A stretch of 64,000 nt of DNA from Pascua guehoae (taxonomy: Eukaryota; Basidiomycota; Tremellomycetes; Trichosporonales; Trichosporonaceae). Position 1 is the first letter of the stretch. Each line of letters opens with the position of its first letter. Of this stretch, positions 57,937-64,000 are shown piece by piece. The DNA lies in NCBI GenBank assembly GCA_001600415.1, contig BCJX01000010.1, forward strand, positions 1,111,248 through 1,175,247. The letters are read 5' to 3'. The notes under the pieces were generated by a model, which saw only the letters and a list, made by a program, of their open reading frames with translations, had not been told where the DNA came from and made no database searches. The position numbers and the translations under genes are program-made.

Positions 57937-59523
57937 CTAAGCCTCCAGCAGAGCACCCGGACCGTACACAACCTTCTGGAGGTCGGTCTCCAGCTTGAAG
58001 AACGCGGGCACTTTGTGATGAGCTATGATTCTATTCCGACATTTCACTTACTGCCGTATGGGAGCACCTCGTTGAAGACGACCATTCCAATCTTGGAAGT
58101 GGGATCGGCAAGCCAGAAGAGATTGGCCACACCGCCCTAACGATGTTAGTATCCGGCCCAGTCAGAGTTCCTCACCCATTCGCCCGAATTTGCCCTGCGG
58201 CCGTTGGGAATATCATCGAGATTAACTACAGAGTGTGAGCTTGGAACGCCACAGAATACGTACCCAGGTGTCCTAGTCCCCATCCCTTGCGTTCACCAGG
58301 GAGAAGTTCAAGAGCCCCCGCAGCGACACCCTTGTTTGCACTTTCAACCTTTGCCTGCGTGCCAAGCGCGCCCTTGTCAGGCAGGTTGGCACATTGGTCG
58401 GTGAACATGTCCTTGACGGTCTGTTGCTTGAGAATCTGTGCACCCGTGTTGGGGCTCGTGCCGCCGTTGAGGACCGCGGCAAGCAGTTTCAGATAGTTTG
58501 GAACGGTGGTCATGAGACCGCCCCCAGCAGACTGAGACTCGACGTTGGTGAGCCTATAATGGTCAGTGTACATTGTACAGAGGATGAGAAATGTAAACGA
58601 CAGACGCTTGAGGGAAGTCACGACGAGAGAACTTGTTGGTGGCGGCGTCCCATCCATGCAAAACTGCCAGGCGCGGTTTCAAGTCGGGCCGTGTAGCTAG
58701 GTCCCATGTCGAGTCCAGCATGCCAAGAGGTTTAAAGATGTGTTCTTGGTGTGAGTAGCTCAGGTACGAAGGAAGTACTCACCGTTGCAGTACTGGTCCA
58801 TCGTTTGGCCCGAGACGCGCTCAATGACGATTCCCACCCAGTCCATACCTCGAGTCAGCAATGTGCCTGTTGATCGTACTCACTAACGCCGTAGTCGAAG
58901 CGAGTCCCGGGCTCGTGGACCAAGGGCTTGGAATTAGCCACTGAAGCTTGCGGCAGTCACTCACCATGTCATCTGGCCGGAAGATGTCTTCCTTGTTGTT
59001 GAGTTTTGTCCACCGCATGATGTGCTCGCTATACCAAGGGTACGTGAATCCGGCTGTATGCGTGAGGAGCATTCGGAGGGTGATTGGCGTGCTGCAGTCA
59101 GTTTGACATATCACTCGGGATTGCGCTCACTTGGCCTTGCGGGTTTCGATATGAGTGTCAGTCGAGGACACCACCACATCCTTGTCTTTGAGCTCAGGAC
59201 AAATCGAATCGAGTGAGGCATCCAGGTCCACAGCTCCGCGCTCAGCGAGCTGGAGCGCAGCAACAGACGTGACGAGCTTTGTGCAAGACGCAATCCAGAA
59301 GACCTGCAGCGTCAGCTTGTGGTGGCTATTTGAGAATACCCACAGTATCATCGTCATAAGTTTCTCCGGTAGCTAGGTCCTTAAGACCGGTGGCACGGAG
59401 ATAGAGCATGGCGCCATCAGAGTTGACGACGCCGACCACCGTTCCGGGATGCTCAGCCTGGGGGTACGCGTCAAGGAGGGTGTCCAACTCGTTATGTGCT
59501 GCCTTGGAAAGTGTAACAGGCAT
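57937..59523 (-). CDS. Class C beta-lactamase-like serine hydrolase (EstB/LACTB type)
   Basis: Ten exons, 59523..59344, 59303..59131, 59091..58965, 58926..58884, 58848..58783, 58744..58606, 58553..58264, 58225..58176, 58136..58052 and 58010..57937, encode 408 residues. The SxxK nucleophile motif is Ser66-Cys-Thr-Lys69 in VFWIASCTKLVTSVAALQLA. LLTHTAGFTYPW is the conserved HTAG segment, and PGTRFDYGVSMDWVGIVIERVSG places the general-base Tyr. LGMLDSTWDL and SAGGGLMTTVPNYLKLL follow, as in fungal esterase/beta-lactamase proteins and lovastatin acyltransferase relatives. The likely activity is ester, amide or transacylation, not antibiotic resistance. No signal peptide was seen. Intron 6 has an unusual GTCTGT donor; the other joins are regular. 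It is convergent with the UNC93-like gene. Confidence 0.88.
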
Positions 59524-60239
59524 TGTCGTGTGTTACCTGGGTGCGGGCTGTGAGTGCGAGGGGAGTTTGTGGTCAGCAAATGGGGTGGGAGGACCGTAGA
59601 ACAGTTGTCTGCAATAAGGCTATATCATAGATTAGGGCTTTTTGCAGGAGCAGTGTCCGATGGCGAGGATGCGGAGGTTGTTGCTCCAGATGTGACCAAC
59701 CAAGGTCTTTGCCAAATCCCATTGTCGACCGGCCCCGCCGATGCGCATAAGCGCTGGTGCGCTTGGTGTCAAGCGATCACATGACTTTCAAGCGTCGATT
59801 CGTCCCGCGCGGATGCATTCGTAAGATACGGTTTTGTTACCATGCGCACCGAGGCTGTTCGTGTGGACTCTGCAAGTGTGACAATGGCGAGAACTCGGCG
59901 GCCAACACCGAACTGCTTGTTGCATTCAAGTACATTTTGCCGGGCGTGCCGCGGGCGAAGGCGTTGGCCGTGGGTAGCCTGGACGCGCGGACGGGCGTGC
60001 TGCAGTCCTGGTGCACCGCAAGCGGCCTGCTCCGCATGCCACCGGCGATTGACGTGACCTATCACCGAACACGGAAGCATCGCTGTTTAAAGTTTGACCC
60101 ACGTGTTTATCAGGGTCCCGCTTGGAATGTCTGAGCGGTTCAACTCGAAAACAACAACAGCACCGTTTCCACAACCGGTGCACGACAGTACTGGTACACT
60201 GGGCACTTTCCGCTTTTCACCGGGCGCGTTTCCCCTCGT

Positions 60240-60785
60240 TTGAATGGGGAATATTAACAGCATAGCAGTCTCTAGACTACACCTGTGCTGCTCTAGTAGA
60301 AGCAGAATTCGGTTTACCTCTTCTCTTAAAACTTCTGCCAGCTATTGGTAGTTTATTTGGATGGAGGAAAATGTCGTATTCTTTCTACTAAAGTATTAAC
60401 AAATATAACTGAGGCGGATACCGAAGCAATTCGACAAGAATTGGATGAATAAATGACACCTTACATGTGTCAAGATTTTATGTACATACTTTTAAACCGG
60501 GATCTTTGATATTAAGATAGTTGATTAATAGATTTAATTGATTTGATTTAGGTCCACGCATTTGACCACTAATCTATATTTTGTCCTTGCCCCGCCTACT
60601 AATTGTAGAAACGTAAAAGAATCAATATCTAAATGATCAAGCTGAGCTAATAGATATGCATCAAATACATCCGATCTAATCCTTTATTAGGATTAGCTTT
60701 AACAGTAAGCTTATTCTCAATGGCTGTCGCGGTATGGGAAAATTTAGATAAACCAGGGATTAAAACAGAAATTCAAAAAGCGCTG
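60240..60785. other. AT-rich island, possible mobile-element relic or organelle insert
   Basis: About 550 bp with strikingly higher A+T than the flanking sequence, with sharp edges. Fragments of open frame occur on both strands (for example plus strand near 60289-60390 and minus strand near 60550-60680) but all are broken by stops. No terminal repeats or target duplication could be seen and no family was recognised. Confidence 0.5.
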
Positions 60786-61622
60786 TCCTTTTTGCGATGG
60801 CGGCGCGCACTCGACACAGTCAAACGAAGGAAGGAAGGCAGGCGGCATGGATGAGTCAACCGAGCACGATATCCAGGGGGGACGGGGTCGGTGCACAGTT
60901 GTGGAGCTGCACTTGATGCGACGTTGACGACCACTTGACGCCACTTCGATCTCATCAAAGCCCATCGCATCGCGACGCACACTCGGTCCCTGAGACGTAG
61001 CCTTCTTTGCCCCCCCAGTCTCCCTGGCCCCCCATGGCCAAAGCGCAAGCCGTCACCCGTGAGCCGTCAGGCCGTCAGCACGCTGCATTCTCTGTCCGCC
61101 CATATATGCACCACGTACACAGCCTCTGCCCGATCATTCCCTACATGGGCAGTAGCAGGACCTACCCTGAGCGCGAGGCGACACTTTCTGTTCACAAACG
61201 TCTGAAGCGTTGTTTACCCTACGTCATTCGCACGGTCACCGGGCCATACCCCAATCGTACAGTATGCACAGACGAAACAGGAGCATCTGGCACCAGGTTG
61301 TACAGTGACTACCGTTTGCGGACCACGACCTTCCGGGTTCTCTGATGATCCTGTGATCGTCGCATGCGGTACGCAGCACCACTTGCACCAGTGGCCAGTG
61401 GCTATGTGGAGCTAGTCGCTGATTGTCGAGATGGAACCCTGGTTGTTATCCTCTCGCCTCTGGCCCTGAGCGCATGACGCATGCGACATGGGGCAATCGC
61501 TAGTCGTCCGCCTCTGGCTGCTTGCGGTCCCGTTTCCTGGGGGACGCAACCAGGCTGATTCTCTTCCTTCCTCGCCCTTCCCTCGCCCTTCCCGATTTGC
61601 CTGCGAACGCGACTGGTCTGTC

Positions 61623-61630
61623 TATTTAAG
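61623..61630 (+). promoter_or_regulatory. TATA-like box of the lectin gene
   Basis: TATTTAAG about 230 bases before the start codon, followed by a CT-rich leader. Confidence 0.45.
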
Positions 61631-61861
61631 TCTTCCCCGCCGCATCTTACTTTCTCTTTCTCTTCATCTCCCATTCCATTCTTTTCCTTTCCGCTGTATC
61701 CATCCTCTTCCCCCCTCGTGTCCTCGTCGCCGTCTCCCGTCTCCCCCCTCACTGCGGCTGGCCCGCTCTCCCTCCTTACCCCTCACTCTTTTACCTTCCC
61801 TCCAGCCTCTACCTCACCGTCGCTTGTTTTCCCCACGCATTACACTCTCGGACTCCCCACC

Positions 61862-64000
61862 ATGGTCGCCCTATCCGTCCTCTTTGGTCTTCTGGCCGTG
61901 CCGCCCCTTGCGCAAGCGCAGCCGCCTCTCCTCACTTCGGCTCTTCATCCCAACAGCAACGCCGACAAGTGCATCGACGTCCGTGGCGGCGTCTTCAAGG
62001 AAGGGACTCCCGTGCAGATGTGAGTTTGCCACCCACCTCGCCCCACCTTCCCTCCTGCCTTACACTTTCCTCCCCTGTTGCCTATCCTTCCTCTCCCAAT
62101 CCAAGCTCCCTCTGACACCCAGCTTTGACTGCAACGACACCCCTGCCCAGGTCTGGACGTTCTGGCCGTCCCTCCCGTCGACCATGTTCGTCGCTGGTGG
62201 CGCTGCGTACGTCGAAGGCGTGCGCCAGTACTGCCTCTCTTTCGAGGGCAAGGGTGAGAATGCCCACGCCGGCACCCCCGCCGTTCTCAAGTACTGCAAC
62301 CCCCTGGACTGGGACCAGCACTGGAACATGACCGATGACATGGGTATCCGTGCCATGAGTGAGTGCGACCGATCCTATACTGGGCGGGCATGTCACTGAC
62401 CATATCTCAGATGGTCTCATGCTGGACAACGATGCGGACTTCTGCAACGGCAATGAGCTGCGTCTCTGGACATCCCTTCTTCCCGACTCCCCTCGCCAGG
62501 AGTGGGTCCCCGGTCCCCTTCTCACTGTCGCCACTGTCATCCCCACCGGTACCGAGATTCCAACGACCGCTCCTGGTCCTACCGACGAGGCAACCAGCAC
62601 ACCAGAGCTCACGATGGAGACCATCACCAACTCTGCTTCCCTCGCGGCCCTCACTGGCAACCTGAGTTTCGCTTCACCTACGGCTTCACCTGGCAAACCA
62701 AACGGTGATTCCTACGTGACCCCCACGAACGGTTGGTGCTCGGTTATAACGCCTATCACTCTCGACGGCAACTTGACCATTACCCCGTCCCCTACCTCAT
62801 CGCTTGAGTTGCCCCCACTCTCCAACGACCCGGTCTCTGGCCCCGTTCCCTCTGGCCCCGTTCCCTCTGGACCCGTTCCCTCTGGACCCGTTCCCTCTGG
62901 CCCCTCGTCCGCGGCGTCTCCCTCGTTCGCAACTCTTACTGTCACGGTCACGGCCGGTCAGTCCACGGACGCCAGTGTCTCTGGCGGAGGCACCCAGACT
63001 CCTTCGCTCATCATCGAGACCGTTACTGCTCCAAACATGCCTTCGCCCGCCATGCCCTCCGGGCAGCTGTCTTCCACTGGTGGTGGCAGGGCTGCCCCCT
63101 CCGTCTCTGCATTGGGTGACCCCGCCTCGACAGCTGGATCTTCCACTGGCCCCTCGTCTACCGCTTCGGGTGAAGACGATCAGGCCAACGACCAGTCGAA
63201 CGACCAGTCCAACCAGTCGAGCAGCCAGTCGAGCAGCCAATCGAACAACCAGTCGAGCAGCCAGTCAAGCAGTCAATCGAGCAACCATTCCAGCAGCCAG
63301 TCTAGCAGCCAGTCTAGCAGCCAGTCGAACAGCCAGTCGAATAGCCAGTCCAGCAGCCAGTCCAGCAGCCAGTCGAACAACCAGTCCAGCAGCCAGTCGA
63401 ACAACCAGTCCAGCAGCCAGTCGAGTAGCCAGTCCAACAGCTCCGACAACCAGTCCAACACCCAGTCCACCAACAACCAGGTCAACAGCCAGGTCAACGA
63501 TCAGTCCAACAACCAATCGAACGACCAGTCTGGAAACGGCGAAAAGTCAAACGATCAGTCCAACACCCAGTCGAATGACCAGTCAAGCAACCAGTCTGGC
63601 AACGGCACTCTGTCCAACGACCAGTTCAATGATCAGTCCAACGACCAGTCGAGCGACCAGTCGGGAAACGGCAACCAGTCGAACAACCAGTCCAACGACC
63701 AGTCCAACGTCCAGTCCAACGACCAGTCCAATGACCAGTCCAACCAGTCGAGCAGCCCGTCCGCGTCCGTTTGGAGCGAACAAACCACCGCCACACCGTC
63801 TTCCAGCGAGCCCATTTACGACGACGTGACATTCACCGACCCGGCTGGCCCAACTGCAGCTCCTTCAACTTCAAGCTACGTGGACGAGTGGGGTGCCTCC
63901 GAGTGGCAGACCCTCAGCGAGACACCTTGCGACGATACGTCGGCGTCGGCGAGTGCCTCCGAGTGGCCGGCCCCCAGCGAGACACCTTGCGACGACATAT
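61862..64000 (+). CDS. Secreted ricin-B-type lectin with long Gln/Ser/Asn repeat domain, 3' end outside window
   Basis: Exons 61862..62019, 62123..62358 and 62411 to the window end give at least 660 residues with no stop. A signal peptide (MVALSVLFGLLAVPPLAQA) precedes one beta-trefoil lectin domain (about residues 25-165): KCIDVRGG, PVQIFDCN (first splice), the QxW signature in QVWTFW, YCLSFEG and DQHWNM. Such domains bind galactose or other glycans. It continues with a Pro/Thr/Ser stalk, four SGPVP repeats (about 62834-62900), and from 63181 to about 63755 nearly 50 four-residue units of the form Q-S-(S/N)-(S/N/D). A final Cys-bearing unit (ASEW...SETPCDD) is present twice at the window edge and probably repeats further. 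Expected at the cell surface or secreted. Confidence 0.88.
63181..63755 (+). repeat. 12-nt coding repeat (Gln-Ser-Asn/Ser)
   Basis: Nearly 50 imperfect copies of CAGTCSARCRRC inside the lectin gene, in the coding frame, with only synonymous or Ser/Asn/Asp changes between copies, typical of an expanding wall-protein repeat. Confidence 0.92.

Larger units (their letters stand above)
59524..61861. other. Intergenic region with AT-rich island
   Basis: Upstream of both the serine hydrolase and the lectin gene. It contains the AT-rich island at about 60240-60785 and, from about 61640, a CT-rich leader of the lectin gene. No complete ORF of interest. Confidence 0.5.

Noticed and set aside
60120..60180. 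Possible tRNA T-arm (GGTTCAACTC)
   Set aside because: No matching acceptor, D or anticodon stems in the right spacing.
63265..63516. Minus-strand leucine/alanine/arginine-rich ORFs in the lectin repeat
   Set aside because: They are antisense readings of the Gln/Ser/Asn coding repeat; the plus frame continues an unbroken secreted protein.
62804..63829. Thr/Ser/Ala-rich plus-strand ORF over the lectin repeat
   Set aside because: It is the wrong frame: the spliced lectin frame is shifted and stays open to the window end.

Overview
The window looks like nuclear DNA of a GC-rich basidiomycete yeast, most likely a tremellomycete of the Trichosporonales type (Trichosporon, Cutaneotrichosporon, Apiotrichum or Vanrija). 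The case rests on gene style: many introns of 35-60 nt with GTGAGT or GTGCGT donors and CTGAC or CTAAC branch sites, high GC coding sequence, monocistronic genes on both strands, and fungal families such as GH5 exo-glucanase, expansin-like protein, Dal5-type permease, UNC93-like transporter and fungal RPEL protein. The genus is inference. One 20-N gap (22377-22396) and a C-only run at the left edge are assembly artefacts. Exon coordinates were worked out by hand from reading frames, splice consensus and family conservation; every multi-exon model given closes in frame.

Layout. 0-3.2 kb: a large unrecognised low-complexity protein (+). 3.7-6.9 kb: a USP16/45-like deubiquitinase (-). 9.7-15.1 kb: an atypical SDR (+), a small RPEL-repeat protein (-) and a TDA3-like FAD oxidoreductase (+). 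17.1-18.7 kb: two paralogous small secreted cysteine-rich prepropeptides (-), the second with an 8-nt minisatellite in its 5' leader, followed by a decayed tandem array of about 190-bp units. 21-22 kb: a doubtful ORF. 22.9-27.4 kb: an AAAP-family amino-acid transporter and a fungal integral membrane protein of unknown role (both -). 28.7-29.8 kb: a three-repeat glycine/alanine-zipper protein with an Asn tract (-). 33.2-37.9 kb: peroxisomal alpha-methylacyl-CoA racemase and a GH5 exo-beta-1,3-glucanase without a signal peptide (both -). 37.9-43.5 kb is gene-poor. 43.5-44.4 kb: a secreted expansin-like protein (+).

46-59.5 kb is a block of small-molecule uptake and hydrolysis genes: Dal5/Tna1-type permease (-), two tandem F-box-like paralogues (-), an intron-containing tRNA-Glu(CTC) (+), formamidase (-), an 11-exon UNC93-like transporter with a 5-nt micro-exon (+) and a class C beta-lactamase-like serine hydrolase (-). 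60.24-60.79 kb is an abruptly AT-rich island. The window ends inside a secreted ricin-B-lectin protein with a very long Gln/Ser/Asn repeat domain (+).

Working together: the permease, formamidase, UNC93-like transporter and hydrolase would fit scavenging of organic nitrogen, but this is only suggested by proximity. The strongest candidate for an undescribed system is the pair of Kex2-type cysteine-rich prepropeptides at 17.1-18.7 kb, which share exact cysteine positions, an exact dibasic site and a conserved pro-region motif while most of the rest has diverged.
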